The translations under genes were made by a program, and so were the position numbers. Source: Paenibacillus arenilitoris (GTDB taxonomy: Bacteria; Bacillota; Bacilli; Paenibacillales; Paenibacillaceae). Taken from it: a stretch of DNA of 64,000 nucleotides. Below the pieces are notes generated by a model that saw only the letters and a program-made list of their open reading frames with translations, did no database searches and was not told the origin of the DNA. Of the stretch, positions 8,328 to 17,591 are shown one piece after another (the stretch's first letter is position 1; each line of letters starts with the position of its first letter). Location of the stretch: assembly GCF_014705655.1 (NCBI RefSeq), contig NZ_JACXIY010000005.1, forward strand, positions 62,001-126,000. The letters run 5' to 3'.

Positions 8328-9230
8328 TTACCCCTTCAAGGAACCGATCATGACGCCCTTTACAAAATGCCGCTGGACGAGCGGATACATGACGAGCACC
8401 GGCACGGAAGCAACGACGATGAGCGCGTATTTGAGCGCTTGCTCGAACCCTTGCTCGCGCATTTTGCCCGCCGTGTTCGCCAGCATCTCCGGATCGGACG
8501 CGTTAAGAATAAGCAGGTTGCGCAGCACGTATTGCAGCGGGAACAGATTCTCCGACCGCAAGTAAATGAGCGCGTCGAAGTAGGCGTTCCAGTGGCCGAC
8601 CGCGTACATAAGCGTCATGACGGCGAGGATCGGCTTTGACAGCGGCAGCGCGACGCTGAGCAGAAACCGCGTGTCGCGGCAGCCGTCGATCTGGGCGGCC
8701 TCGTACAGCTCCTGCGGAATCGACGTCTGGAAGAACGTCCGGGCGATGACGACCTGGAAGACCGACAAGGCGCCCGGCAGCCACATCGCCCACCGCGTAT
8801 CGAGCATGTCCAAATCCTTGACGAGCAGGTAGGTCGGGATGAGCCCGCCGCTGAAAAACATCGTAATCATAAGCAAAATCATGAACGCACTGCGGCCGTA
8901 AAATCGTTTGACCGAAAGCGGATAGGCGAGCAGCACCGTAAACAGCAAATTGATCAGCGTGCCGAACACCGTATAGACGACCGTGTTGTAATAGCCGGCC
9001 ATCAGCTGCGAGCTTTGGAAGATCGATTTGTACGCCCGGAGGCTGAATTCCACCGGGTACAGCCATACCTGGCCGGTAACGACCGCCCTCGGCGAGCTGA
9101 AGGATGAGCTGATTATATAGAGAAGCGGGTATAGCACCGCCAGCGTGACCAGCGTTAAGAAAACGTAAATGCCGAGCAGGAACAGCCGGTCGCCCAGCGG
9201 TTCTTTTATTCTTCTTTTGACGGCCTGCAT
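8328..9230 (-). CDS. Carbohydrate ABC transporter permease (LplC-like)
   Basis: Inner-membrane permease of 300 residues with six predicted helices and the EAA coupling loop YEAAQIDGCRDTRFLL-(x)n-LPLSKP that contacts the ATPase. The C-terminal HFVKGVMIGSLKG is characteristic of LplC/YtcP-type subunits. ATG 9230 follows GGGGGAG. It is 13 bp downstream of the LplB-like partner and about 100 bp upstream of the binding-protein gene. No ATPase gene is in the cluster; these systems normally share a genomic MsmX-type ATPase. Confidence 0.88.
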   Translation of the reverse strand: MQAVKRRIKEPLGDRLFLLGIYVFLTLVTLAVLYPLLYIISSSFSSPRAVVTGQVWLYPVEFSLRAYKSIFQSSQLMAGYYNTVVYTVFGTLINLLFTVLLAYPLSVKRFYGRSAFMILLMITMFFSGGLIPTYLLVKDLDMLDTRWAMWLPGALSVFQVVIARTFFQTSIPQELYEAAQIDGCRDTRFLLSVALPLSKPILAVMTLMYAVGHWNAYFDALIYLRSENLFPLQYVLRNLLILNASDPEMLANTAGKMREQGFEQALKYALIVVASVPVLVMYPLVQRHFVKGVMIGSLKG

Positions 9231-9243
9231 GCGGCTCCCCCCT

Positions 9244-10212
9244 TTACCAAAGACTGTTCTCGGATACCCGTCTCGCGATGAAATTGACGATGACGAGCAG
9301 GATCAGATTGACGACGGAATTGAACAAGCCGACGGCGGACGAGAAGCTGAAGTTGGCGCCGACCAGGCCGACCTTGTAGACGTAAGTCGAAATGACTTCG
9401 GAGGAGCTTAAGTTGAGCGGATTTTGCATCAAATAAATTTTCTCGAAGCCGACGCCCATAATGTTGCCGAGACTTAGGATCAGCATGATGACCGTGACCG
9501 GAATGAGCGACGGCAGATCGATGTGCAAAATCTTTTTCCACCGGCTGGCCCCGTCGACCCTCGCCGCCTCGTACAGCGCCGGATCGACGCCGGCGAGCGC
9601 GGCGATATAGACGATGGAGGCGTAGCCCATTTCCTGCCAGACGCCGGACCAGACGTAGATCGATTTGAAATATTCCGGCACGCCCATGAAATTCGTCATT
9701 TCGGCCCCGAACATCGCGAACAGCCGGTCGACGACCCCGACATGGGGCGTAAGCATAAGCATGACGATCGATACCATGACGACCGTCGAGATGAAATGCG
9801 GCGCGTACGTGACCATCTGCACCGATTTTTTGAACTTGCCCGTCCGGACCTCGTTCAGCGCAAGCGCCAGCAGGATCGGAATCGGAAAGCCGGCCAGCAG
9901 CGAGTAGAAGCTGACGCCGATCGTATTTCGAATGGTCAGCCAAAAATTCGGGGATTCGAAAAACGCGGTGAAATGCTTCATCCCGACCCAATCGCTGCCC
10001 CATATGCCCTGCACGACGTTAAAGTCCTTGAAGGCGATCTGCACGCCGAACATCGGCACGTATTTAAAAATAATAAGGTAGGCGACCGGCAGGAGAACCA
10101 TGAAGTAAAGCTCCCAATGCCTCATGATCTTCTGCAGGACGGTCTGCTTGCCGACGTAACGCTTGTTGCCTTGAAACTCCCGCCTGAGCGGTTCTACCCG
10201 TGCATGCTCCAA
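9244..10212 (-). CDS. Carbohydrate ABC transporter permease (LplB-like)
   Basis: Permease of about 322 residues, six helices, EAA loop YEAARVDGASRWKKIL followed by DLPSLIP, ending in the ENSLW tail. It pairs with the LplC-like gene immediately downstream. I chose the TTG at 10212 because GGAAGGGGA lies about 9 bases upstream; the frame is open to 10305 but the extra residues are not family-like. Part of the locus with a GH29 fucosidase and an AraC-type receptor. Confidence 0.85.
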   Translation of the reverse strand: MEHARVEPLRREFQGNKRYVGKQTVLQKIMRHWELYFMVLLPVAYLIIFKYVPMFGVQIAFKDFNVVQGIWGSDWVGMKHFTAFFESPNFWLTIRNTIGVSFYSLLAGFPIPILLALALNEVRTGKFKKSVQMVTYAPHFISTVVMVSIVMLMLTPHVGVVDRLFAMFGAEMTNFMGVPEYFKSIYVWSGVWQEMGYASIVYIAALAGVDPALYEAARVDGASRWKKILHIDLPSLIPVTVIMLILSLGNIMGVGFEKIYLMQNPLNLSSSEVISTYVYKVGLVGANFSFSSAVGLFNSVVNLILLVIVNFIARRVSENSLW

Positions 10213-10461
10213 TTTGCAGTTCCCCTTCCCATCTTGTCCGGACAAGCATAAACGGCCGATCCCGTTCTTAGGCGGCATATGCCCGTTTCGCGATCCGTCC
10301 GGCATCTTGGCCGCATCCCGATTCTAGCTTCTTTACAAAACCTTCATCAATTCGTAAGATTCGCGTTTCTCCCGATTTTCGAAAAAGCCGCCTAAGCCGC
10401 GCAATATCGCCCGACTTTGCGTTTTTCGCGCCCGCTTCCCTTTTCTCGCGCTTATGAAAAC

Positions 10462-10504
10462 AAAAAAAGCCTTGAGTAGCCGCGGCGATCGCGGTTCCCA
10501 AGGC
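10462..10504 (-). terminator. Terminator after the AraC regulator gene
   Basis: GCCTTGGGAACCGCG and CGCGGCTACTCAAGGC form a long imperfect stem followed by seven T on the minus strand. It separates the regulator (10,511) from the downstream permease genes, which therefore need their own promoter in 10,213-10,460. Confidence 0.75.
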
Positions 10505-10510
10505 ATAGCG

Positions 10511-12757
10511 TCAATTCGCCTCCGCTAGCCGCTTGCGGAAATCCCGCGGCGACAAGCCGACAACGTTCTTGAACGCCCGGTTGAACGAGTTGTAATTGTA
10601 ATAGCCGACCTCGCTGCTGATCGCCTGCATCGGCTTCTGCGTCTCGGAGAGCAGCTTCTTCGCCGAGTCGATGCGCAGGCCGATCAGAAAGTCGACGAAA
10701 TTTTCGCCGAACTCCTCCTTGAACACTTTGCTCAAATATTTGGCGTTCAGCTGGAATTTGCCGCTTAAGTAGTCGAGCGACAGCTCGGAGTTGCCGTAGT
10801 TCGCTTCGATGTACGAACGGATTTCCAGCATGAGCGCTTTGCTGCCGTTCGCCTCGCGCTGCTCGTTCATATGCCCCGCCATCGCATCGAAGATGCGGAT
10901 CAATTCCTCCCGCAGCTCGCCAAGCGTATCCCACCGCTTCGCCAGCCGCCGCAGCTCGTTCTGGACGTTCCGCCATATGTTGCGGTACTCTCTTGCGAGC
11001 TCCATGATCTCGCCTTCCAGGTGATGGATGAAAAAATGCAGCAGGCTCTCGATCTCCTTGCGCGGCAGCCGCGATTCGCGGATTTGCCCGATGAACGCGT
11101 CAAGCGGCTTTTGCCAATCCGGCTCGGCGAGGCGGAGCGACTGTGACAGCTGGGCGATCGTCTTGAAATACTCGTGGATTTCCTGCTGCGGCCGGACCGT
11201 CTCCTTCGCCTTGATAATCCGGTTGGCGCCGAGCACCGCCTTGAACTGCAGGCAATAATTCGCCATCTCGTACGAACGGCGCAGCTCCTCGAGCGTCTCG
11301 CCCGGCTCGCCCTGCCCGACCGTAATATTGTACCGCACGTTCTGCTCGATCCAGGCGCGGCACGCTTCGACGATCGCTTCGCATCGCCTCGCCGCGTCCG
11401 GCGACGGCGGCATCCATAGAATGATCGAGACGCGGCAGTCGGTCGTCCATTCCGCCCATACGGCCGCTCCGCTCGTTTTGGCCGTTTCGTGAATGATGCT
11501 GTACAGCGTAAATTTGAGAAGCGACTGATCCCGCTTATTGTACGTCTCGACGAAGGCCGGATAAGAATCGATCTCCATCACGTGGGCGGTCGCGAGCTTG
11601 CCTTCCACGTCCAGTTCGTAATTGCGCAGCTCGGAGATCCAATTCTCGTCGCTTATTTCCACGCTGCCTTCGAGCACCTGATGGAAATGGTATTTTTTTT
11701 GCAAAATAAGCTTCTCCCGGTATTGCTGCTGATATTGCTTCGTCTCGTTCATGAGGCTCTCGAGCGTATTCTGGATAAATCCGAACTCGCCCTCCTTCGC
11801 CCCCTTCTCTCCCTTGCTGCGCAGCGAATAGGTTTCGATGAGCGAAACGAGCTGCTGGATCGGCTTGTAGTTGCGCTTCGTCACGTAGATGACCCATAAG
11901 ACGCCGAAGAGGACGGCCGCGATCGCGAAGACGAACCAGACGTTATAGAACGTAAGGGCGAGCCTCAGCCCGTTCTTGTCGACCAGGCCGCTGCTCACTT
12001 CCCATCCCGTGTAAGGGGACGTGTAGGAGGACAGCACGGCTTCGGAGCGGGATATACCTGCGAGACCGACGGGCTCCGGCTGCCGGGCCTCCTCGCCTGC
12101 GAGCACGTTGCGGCCCGAGCCGTCGAGCATATTCACGAACGCGATCTCCGGATTGTACATCCGCCCGATCATTTCGCGGAGCTTGCTCAGGCTGACGTTG
12201 ACGACGAAATAGCCCTGCTTCGCGCTCATGTTGTAGGGGGCTTCCTTCACCAGCGTAATGACGCTTTCGGACTCGCTCAGCAGGAACGCCTTGAACTCCC
12301 GTTGTCCCGTCCATTTCACGCCGGGCTCGCCCGGCTTGTAGCCGTCGATGAACGCGGCGTCCTGGAACTCGCCCGCCGTATTCGACGAATCGCCGAATAC
12401 GAAGCCGTCGCTGAAGCGGACGAAATAGACGGAATCGATGATCGGATAGTTGAACTTCAGCTCGTCGATGACCTTAAGCGCCTGGATGTTGGCATGGACG
12501 TCCATGCTGCTTCGGCTGAAAAAACGTTTCACGTCGGCGTTCGTTAAAATTTCGCGCACGACCCGGTAATCGATGTCCCGCAGCGACGTATCCGTGAAAT
12601 GGATGACCTGCTGCGCGAGAAACTCGTTCGCTTTGATCGCTTCCCTGCGGTTTTGCTCGTTCAGCGTTTGAAAAAACACGACGAACAAAATCATGGTCAC
12701 GATAAAAAAAACAGGCAGATACGATAACAACAAACGGCGAAACCACATTTTGTTCAA
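10511..12757 (-). CDS. Membrane-bound AraC-family regulator (YesS-like)
   Basis: One-component regulator of about 748 residues. A helix near residues 8-30 and another near 270-292 bracket an extracellular sensor domain of the Cache type; a cytosolic linker follows, and the C-terminal 100 residues form two AraC helix-turn-helix motifs (DYLSGKFQLNAKYLSKVF and the AISSEVGYYNYNSFNRAF stretch, ending LSPRDFRKRL). It would sense a sugar outside the cell and switch on the importer genes directly downstream. The TTG at 12757 has GGGG 8 bases upstream; ATG at 12748 is an alternative. There is no His kinase domain, so signalling must pass through the membrane in one chain. Confidence 0.87.
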   Translation of the reverse strand: MNKMWFRRLLLSYLPVFFIVTMILFVVFFQTLNEQNRREAIKANEFLAQQVIHFTDTSLRDIDYRVVREILTNADVKRFFSRSSMDVHANIQALKVIDELKFNYPIIDSVYFVRFSDGFVFGDSSNTAGEFQDAAFIDGYKPGEPGVKWTGQREFKAFLLSESESVITLVKEAPYNMSAKQGYFVVNVSLSKLREMIGRMYNPEIAFVNMLDGSGRNVLAGEEARQPEPVGLAGISRSEAVLSSYTSPYTGWEVSSGLVDKNGLRLALTFYNVWFVFAIAAVLFGVLWVIYVTKRNYKPIQQLVSLIETYSLRSKGEKGAKEGEFGFIQNTLESLMNETKQYQQQYREKLILQKKYHFHQVLEGSVEISDENWISELRNYELDVEGKLATAHVMEIDSYPAFVETYNKRDQSLLKFTLYSIIHETAKTSGAAVWAEWTTDCRVSIILWMPPSPDAARRCEAIVEACRAWIEQNVRYNITVGQGEPGETLEELRRSYEMANYCLQFKAVLGANRIIKAKETVRPQQEIHEYFKTIAQLSQSLRLAEPDWQKPLDAFIGQIRESRLPRKEIESLLHFFIHHLEGEIMELAREYRNIWRNVQNELRRLAKRWDTLGELREELIRIFDAMAGHMNEQREANGSKALMLEIRSYIEANYGNSELSLDYLSGKFQLNAKYLSKVFKEEFGENFVDFLIGLRIDSAKKLLSETQKPMQAISSEVGYYNYNSFNRAFKNVVGLSPRDFRKRLAEAN

Positions 12758-12853
12758 CCTGGCATCCCCTTTCCCTGTGCTTATCTCTCTGTTATACCCC
12801 ATTCGTCAAAGCCGGACAAGCGGCTCCGAGCCTGCTCATTGTCCTCGTTATCC

Positions 12854-12885
12854 AAAAAACTGACGCCTCGAGTCAGACGTCAGTT
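12854..12885 (-). terminator. Terminator after the fucosidase gene
   Basis: Stem AACTGACG/CGTCAGTT with an 11- to 12-base loop, followed by TTTTTT on the minus strand, 15 bp past the GH29 stop codon. Confidence 0.7.
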
Positions 12886-12899
12886 TCATCATGCGCTCT

Positions 12900-14315
12900 C
12901 TATTCAATTCGGAGGCGGAACACGTGCGCCGCAGGCGTGAGGCCAGCAAGGCCGCTCTCCGGAAGCCGTACCTGCAGTCCTTCCGAAGTCCGCTCGAACG
13001 CCAGCTTGCCGTCCGTTCCGAGCAGCTCGACGCTTGCGACCGGCTCTTTGTATGGAATAAGCAGCATGCCCGCGACGGGCGTATCGTCGTTCTCGTAGAG
13101 CCGCGTAGCATAGACATGGTCCGCTTTTTTCGTAAACGCGTAATCGCCCGTAAAGTAAGGGGCGCAAATTCTCGTCCCGTATACGGCCTCGCCGTGCGTA
13201 CGAAGCCATGCGCCAAGCTCCTTGATCGACGCGACGGCGCCTTGCGGCAGCCGGCCGTCCGGCTGCGGTCCTACGTTCAGCGCAAGATTCCCGCCCTTGG
13301 CGACGACCTCCATCAGAATGCGCACCACTTCGCGCAGCGGCTTATAGCGGTCCTCGTAGCAGAAGGAGAACGACGTGCCGAGCGTAATGCAGCTTTCCCA
13401 CGGCACGCGAAGCGGCTTGTCCGGAATCGTCTGCTCCGGCGTAACATAGTTTTCGTAAGGTCCCCCCACCGTTCGGTCCGTCGACAGCAGCCAAGGCTGG
13501 GTCAGACGCGCGCGGTCGACCAGCTCGCCGAGCCGGATATCCTGCGGCACCCTGCCCCCGTCCCTTACCCAGCCGGCGTCCAGCCACAGCACGTCGATGC
13601 GCCCGTACTTCGTCAGCAGCTCCGTCATTTGCTCATGCGTGAACTGAACGAACCGCTCCCACAGCTCCGGATGCTCCTTCGGGTCGTACGAAGGGCCGCG
13701 CCACATATAGTCGCCGCGCGCCATGCCCGGCGCCCAGTACGATGGCGTGTGCCAGTCGGCCTTGGAGAAGTAGGCCGCGATCGCCAGCCCCTTGTCCCGG
13801 AAGGCGTCGAAGACATGCTTGCAAATATCGGCGTGCCGGTGCTCGCGGAATGGCGATTCCGGGCCCGTAATCCGGTAATCGGTCGTGCCGGTATCCCACA
13901 TGCAGAAGCCGTCGTGGTGCTTCGTCGTGAAGATCAAATACTTAAACCCGCCGTCCGCGGCGATCTCCGCCCACTTATCCGGCTGCAGCCTGACGGGATT
14001 GAACGTCTTGTTCAGGTCGAAATATTGCCGCTTCAGCTCCTCGCCGTCCGTCACCCAGTCGATCCCGCCGCGGGACCAATCGCCGTCCTCGTCGCTGAGC
14101 GCCCACGACTCCACGACGCCGAGCTGGGAATAAGGCCCCCAGTGCATCATGATGCCGAGCTTCTGGTCCTGGAACCATTCCAGCCGCTCGAGAAGGAGCG
14201 GATCGGTCGGCCTTACCCATTCGTCCTCGCTGCTGTAATTGTGAACGCCGTGCTGCGTCTCCTCCGCTTCCGTCACCTGCGCGCTGTCGCCGGTTTGAAT
14301 CGCATCGTTGCTCAT
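12900..14315 (-). CDS. Alpha-L-fucosidase, glycoside hydrolase family 29
   Basis: A 471-residue GH29 enzyme that removes alpha-linked L-fucose by a retaining mechanism. Family motifs: WFQDQKLGIMMHWGPYS (about 48-63), FTTKHHDGFCMWDT (129-142) and DVLWLDAGW (241-249), where Asp246 is the probable nucleophile. A C-terminal beta-sandwich region follows from about residue 380. No signal peptide, so it probably acts on imported oligosaccharides in the cytosol. ATG 14315 has GGAGG 10 bases upstream; upstream in-frame codons to 14360 look like leader sequence. It lies upstream of the AraC regulator and importer on the same strand. Confidence 0.88.
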   Translation of the reverse strand: MSNDAIQTGDSAQVTEAEETQHGVHNYSSEDEWVRPTDPLLLERLEWFQDQKLGIMMHWGPYSQLGVVESWALSDEDGDWSRGGIDWVTDGEELKRQYFDLNKTFNPVRLQPDKWAEIAADGGFKYLIFTTKHHDGFCMWDTGTTDYRITGPESPFREHRHADICKHVFDAFRDKGLAIAAYFSKADWHTPSYWAPGMARGDYMWRGPSYDPKEHPELWERFVQFTHEQMTELLTKYGRIDVLWLDAGWVRDGGRVPQDIRLGELVDRARLTQPWLLSTDRTVGGPYENYVTPEQTIPDKPLRVPWESCITLGTSFSFCYEDRYKPLREVVRILMEVVAKGGNLALNVGPQPDGRLPQGAVASIKELGAWLRTHGEAVYGTRICAPYFTGDYAFTKKADHVYATRLYENDDTPVAGMLLIPYKEPVASVELLGTDGKLAFERTSEGLQVRLPESGLAGLTPAAHVFRLRIE

Positions 14316-14516
14316 TAATCCAGTTCCTCCTTCAGGGATACAATATCGTTTCGTCTGCAATCGTTCGCGCTTGCTGCCAAGCCTTTCTTTCTATATTGGA
14401 TATTTTCGGTTCGGAGCGCAATTCGTATCTTTCCGGCCACTCCACCTTTTTCTTTAACGAATTGTAAAAGAAGGCGAGGCCAAGTACACGATTTTCTTGA
14501 AGTTCTCCTTTTTCGT

Positions 14517-15407
14517 TTAGTCATTTGGATCACTGGATAAAAAAAGCTCTTTTGCAATTTGAATGAACAGTTTGACCCCGTGCGAAGCTTCTTTTAATGA
14601 AGGAACCGCCAGGTGAATTTCTCTATAAGGCTGCGGATCAATTGTCCGGATACGGACATTAGGTGGAATTGCAGATAGCGATAGAGAAGTTTTCGATACG
14701 ATCGAGATGCCTAGCCCTTCTTGAATCAGGCTCAACGCCGTGTTTATGTTATGACCGTTATATTTGGTGTTCAACGTGGCTCCATATTGCTGAAACAGTT
14801 CGTAAATCGGCGTTACAAACCCGCCTTTGCACACAATCATTGGTTCATTATTCAGATCCGTAATTTGGATGGTTCGGCGATTTTGCAATGGATGATCATC
14901 CCGATGGATTAGACATAATTCATCTCGGAAGAAGGGGATCGTTACAAGTTCGTTGCTCGGCGGAATGATCCAACCGACATCGATCCTTCTGGAATCTAGC
15001 CATTTTTTAATCTCATCGATGGTCCCGTCATACAGTTCGAATGTCAGCCCCGGATGCTTTTCCCCAATAACCCGCAATATTTTCGGCACGAAGTGCGCGG
15101 ACACAATCGGAAACACCCCAACACGAACAGTGCCAACTTCAAACCCCTTTTCAGCCGTGACCTCCTGCTCAACCTTATTGTATCCGTGCAAAATCTCTCT
15201 GAATAGGGCAAGCAACCGCTCGCCAATGTCGGTGAGGATAACCCCGCTTTTCCGATCCCGAATCATAAGAGTGACTCCTAATTCGGATTCAAGTGTAGAG
15301 ATGGCGCGACTTACGGCAGGTTGCGTCATACTCAGTTGCTCACCGGCCTTGGTAAAGCTACCGGTCTCGACTATCTTTGCAAACAAAATAAGTTGAGAAT
15401 GATTCAT
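14517..15407 (-). CDS. LysR-family transcriptional regulator
   Basis: A 296-residue LysR regulator: N-terminal winged helix (FAKIVETGSFTKAGEQLSMTQPAVSRAISTLE, about 8-40) and an effector-binding domain. Divergent from the EamA transporter at 15508 across 100 bp, the classic layout for a LysR protein that controls its neighbour. ATG 15407 begins the canonical MNHSQLILF; GAGGGGG lies 14 bases upstream, which is rather far. The sequence is more AT-rich than the genes to the left, as are the next two genes. Confidence 0.88.
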   Translation of the reverse strand: MNHSQLILFAKIVETGSFTKAGEQLSMTQPAVSRAISTLESELGVTLMIRDRKSGVILTDIGERLLALFREILHGYNKVEQEVTAEKGFEVGTVRVGVFPIVSAHFVPKILRVIGEKHPGLTFELYDGTIDEIKKWLDSRRIDVGWIIPPSNELVTIPFFRDELCLIHRDDHPLQNRRTIQITDLNNEPMIVCKGGFVTPIYELFQQYGATLNTKYNGHNINTALSLIQEGLGISIVSKTSLSLSAIPPNVRIRTIDPQPYREIHLAVPSLKEASHGVKLFIQIAKELFLSSDPND

Positions 15408-15507
15408 AACAAATCTGATATCCCCCTCATATGAAACATTCATTTTATTTATGTATCGAGCTATTGTACCATAGGAAACACCATCACAGAAAGGAGCTTG
15501 AAGAAAC

Positions 15508-16419
15508 ATGCAGCTCTCGAGAACAAATACATTTATCCTGCTAACCTTTTTAGTTGCGATGTGGGGGGTGAACTGGCCGCTTTCTAAATACGCACTTGAA
15601 TTCGCAACACCGTTGCTATTTGCTGGCTTAAGGATTACGATCGGAGGTCTCCTTTTGCTTATTTTCGCTATACCTCGCTATCGAAATCTTAATTTGAAGC
15701 ATACTTGGCACATCTATCTGATTTCCGCAATATTGAACATCATTCTCTTTTTCGGGTTTCAAACATTCGGACTGAGTATGATGCCTGCCGGTTTATTTTC
15801 GACGATCGTGTTCATGCAGCCAGTTCTGCTCGGAATCGGAGCTTGGTTGTGGTTGGGTGAATCCATGAATGGCTTCAAAATAGTCGGCTTGATTTTAGGT
15901 TTCATAGGAGTCGCTGTTATTAGCATAAACGATGGCTCCGGAAATATTTCGACCGTTGGTGTATTGCTTGGTTTAGCCAGCACGGTTACATGGTCATTCG
16001 GTACGATTTATATGAAGAAATCATCTGCTAAAGTCGATGCGATCTGGTTAACTACTCTTCAAATGATCTTCGGTGGAATCGTATTGTTGATTACGGGATC
16101 TGCCGTTGAAAACTGGACGGAAATCGTTTGGAACCAGCCGTTCATCTCGACGTTGTCGGTTATTGCGATCTTCTGTACGGCCTTGACCTGGCTCGTTTTC
16201 TTTCTGCTTGTCCGATCAGGCGAAGCCGGCAAAATGGGATCGTTTAATTTTCTGGTCCCACTCATTGCGATCGTCGTTAGCGTTATTTTTTTAGGAGAAA
16301 CAATCACTGCTAAGATGGTGGTCGGACTTATTTTAATTATCGTAGGTATTGTACTGGTGAACCTCCAAATGAGATCAATGAAAGATCGGGAAAATAGGCT
16401 AGAGGGAAGTACCGATTAA
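15508..16419 (+). CDS. EamA/DMT-family transporter
   Basis: Integral membrane protein of 303 residues with ten predicted helices in two EamA repeats, the drug/metabolite transporter fold. Such proteins usually export amino acids or small metabolites; the substrate cannot be read from sequence. ATG 15508 follows AAGGAG. Probably controlled by the divergent LysR gene. AT-rich codon use compared with the surrounding genes hints at transfer. Confidence 0.88.
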   Translation: MQLSRTNTFILLTFLVAMWGVNWPLSKYALEFATPLLFAGLRITIGGLLLLIFAIPRYRNLNLKHTWHIYLISAILNIILFFGFQTFGLSMMPAGLFSTIVFMQPVLLGIGAWLWLGESMNGFKIVGLILGFIGVAVISINDGSGNISTVGVLLGLASTVTWSFGTIYMKKSSAKVDAIWLTTLQMIFGGIVLLITGSAVENWTEIVWNQPFISTLSVIAIFCTALTWLVFFLLVRSGEAGKMGSFNFLVPLIAIVVSVIFLGETITAKMVVGLILIIVGIVLVNLQMRSMKDRENRLEGSTD

Positions 16420-16428
16420 AACCTAAGA

Positions 16429-16461
16429 GGCGACCCGGGAGAGGGTCGCCTGTTTCATTTT
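16429..16461 (+). terminator. Terminator of the EamA gene
   Basis: GGCGACCC and GGGTCGCC arms with a 6-base loop, followed by a T-rich tract, 10 bp past the stop codon. Confidence 0.75.
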
Positions 16462-16506
16462 ATCAAATTCCATAATCGCTTGTTTCAACGATAGATCGTA
16501 TCTCTG

Positions 16507-17445
16507 CTATTCCAAAGTCATGTCAACAACTTGTTTCGCGAACTTCGCATAGGGTTCGATCAGATCGGGACTTCGATCAATAGCCCACCTGAGGTTATCG
16601 AAAGCCTTTAATAGCAGAAACCGCCTTATGTCCGAAAGGTCTTTTTCACTTAAGCCGTACCCGTCCATAAACGCTTTGAATTCCTCAACGCTTGCGCTTT
16701 CTTCTAGTTCGAGTATTTGGTAGTGCATCAACTGAGCTACGGTTGTATGCGGCACCACGCTTACTTCTGCATTCCAGTCCAGCAATATAACTTGGTTTGC
16801 CTGATTGACCATCGTATTCTTTAAAGAGATATCTCCATGGTTTAAACCGAAGCGGAACGGTTCGCTCTTCAAATTTTCAAACAGGCTTCTTACTCTCAAC
16901 GATTCCGTCTGAGTGATTACCCCAAGCTCAATCAAGCGATCATGCTCCGTCAAACGATTGATATTATACTGCACATACCCTTGCCAACTGCCGTCTGATC
17001 CGGCATGAGCAGGTGACTGAAACTCACCATCGACGGGATCAATCAGATGCCCTCCATATCCCTTCACTTGAATGGAATGAATAAGCTTGGCATATTCGCC
17101 CAGTTTCCTCCAAACATCGGACTTGGGAATAGCACTGTCTAACCCGTTGTCTCCCTCAATAAAGGCTTGAATCATATATGCGGTTTCATCAACGATACCA
17201 ATGGACAACACCTCAGGTCCGGGAACGCCGACTGCGGCTGCTTGCTCGATACACCATTTTTCTTTGATAAAGCTTGGAAATTCATCTTTATCGTTCATGC
17301 GGACTACAACTTTGCGACTCTCCGTCTCGACTGCGCAAATCTGATTTGTGATGCCTTTACCTATGATCTGATATGAAGTTTTTACTTGTTCCAGAAAAAA
17401 ATCGCCTGCAATTCGTTCTGCTTGTGTAAGTACAGAGTCTTCCAT
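16507..17445 (-). CDS. Phosphotransferase of the APH/choline kinase fold
   Basis: A 312-residue protein kinase-like phosphotransferase. The catalytic loop LNHGDISLKNTMV and the metal-binding LLDWNAEVS follow the HGDxxxxN and DxD patterns of aminoglycoside phosphotransferases and related small-molecule kinases. The substrate is not evident: it may be an antibiotic, an amino sugar or another alcohol. Start ATG 17445 with AGGGG about 12 bases upstream. It converges on the EamA gene and shares its AT-rich composition. A resistance role is possible but unsupported. Confidence 0.75.
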   Translation of the reverse strand: MEDSVLTQAERIAGDFFLEQVKTSYQIIGKGITNQICAVETESRKVVVRMNDKDEFPSFIKEKWCIEQAAAVGVPGPEVLSIGIVDETAYMIQAFIEGDNGLDSAIPKSDVWRKLGEYAKLIHSIQVKGYGGHLIDPVDGEFQSPAHAGSDGSWQGYVQYNINRLTEHDRLIELGVITQTESLRVRSLFENLKSEPFRFGLNHGDISLKNTMVNQANQVILLDWNAEVSVVPHTTVAQLMHYQILELEESASVEEFKAFMDGYGLSEKDLSDIRRFLLLKAFDNLRWAIDRSPDLIEPYAKFAKQVVDMTLE

Positions 17446-17591
17446 CGTTTATTTCATCCCCTCAAGTGTCGTGTTTCGAATAGTCTACCACACCCTTTTT
17501 TGGAAAGTACGTTTATAACTAAACTATACTGCCGTTAATTCAATAAAAAAGTGAAGCAGCTGCCGCAGCGCGCCACTCCACCCTTTCCTAC

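Noticed and set aside
12891..14318. 475-residue frame on the plus strand
   Set aside because: Antisense shadow of the GH29 fucosidase.
17530..17580. Possible terminator after the DUF2278 gene
   Set aside because: Stem is short and interrupted although a T run follows; too weak to list.
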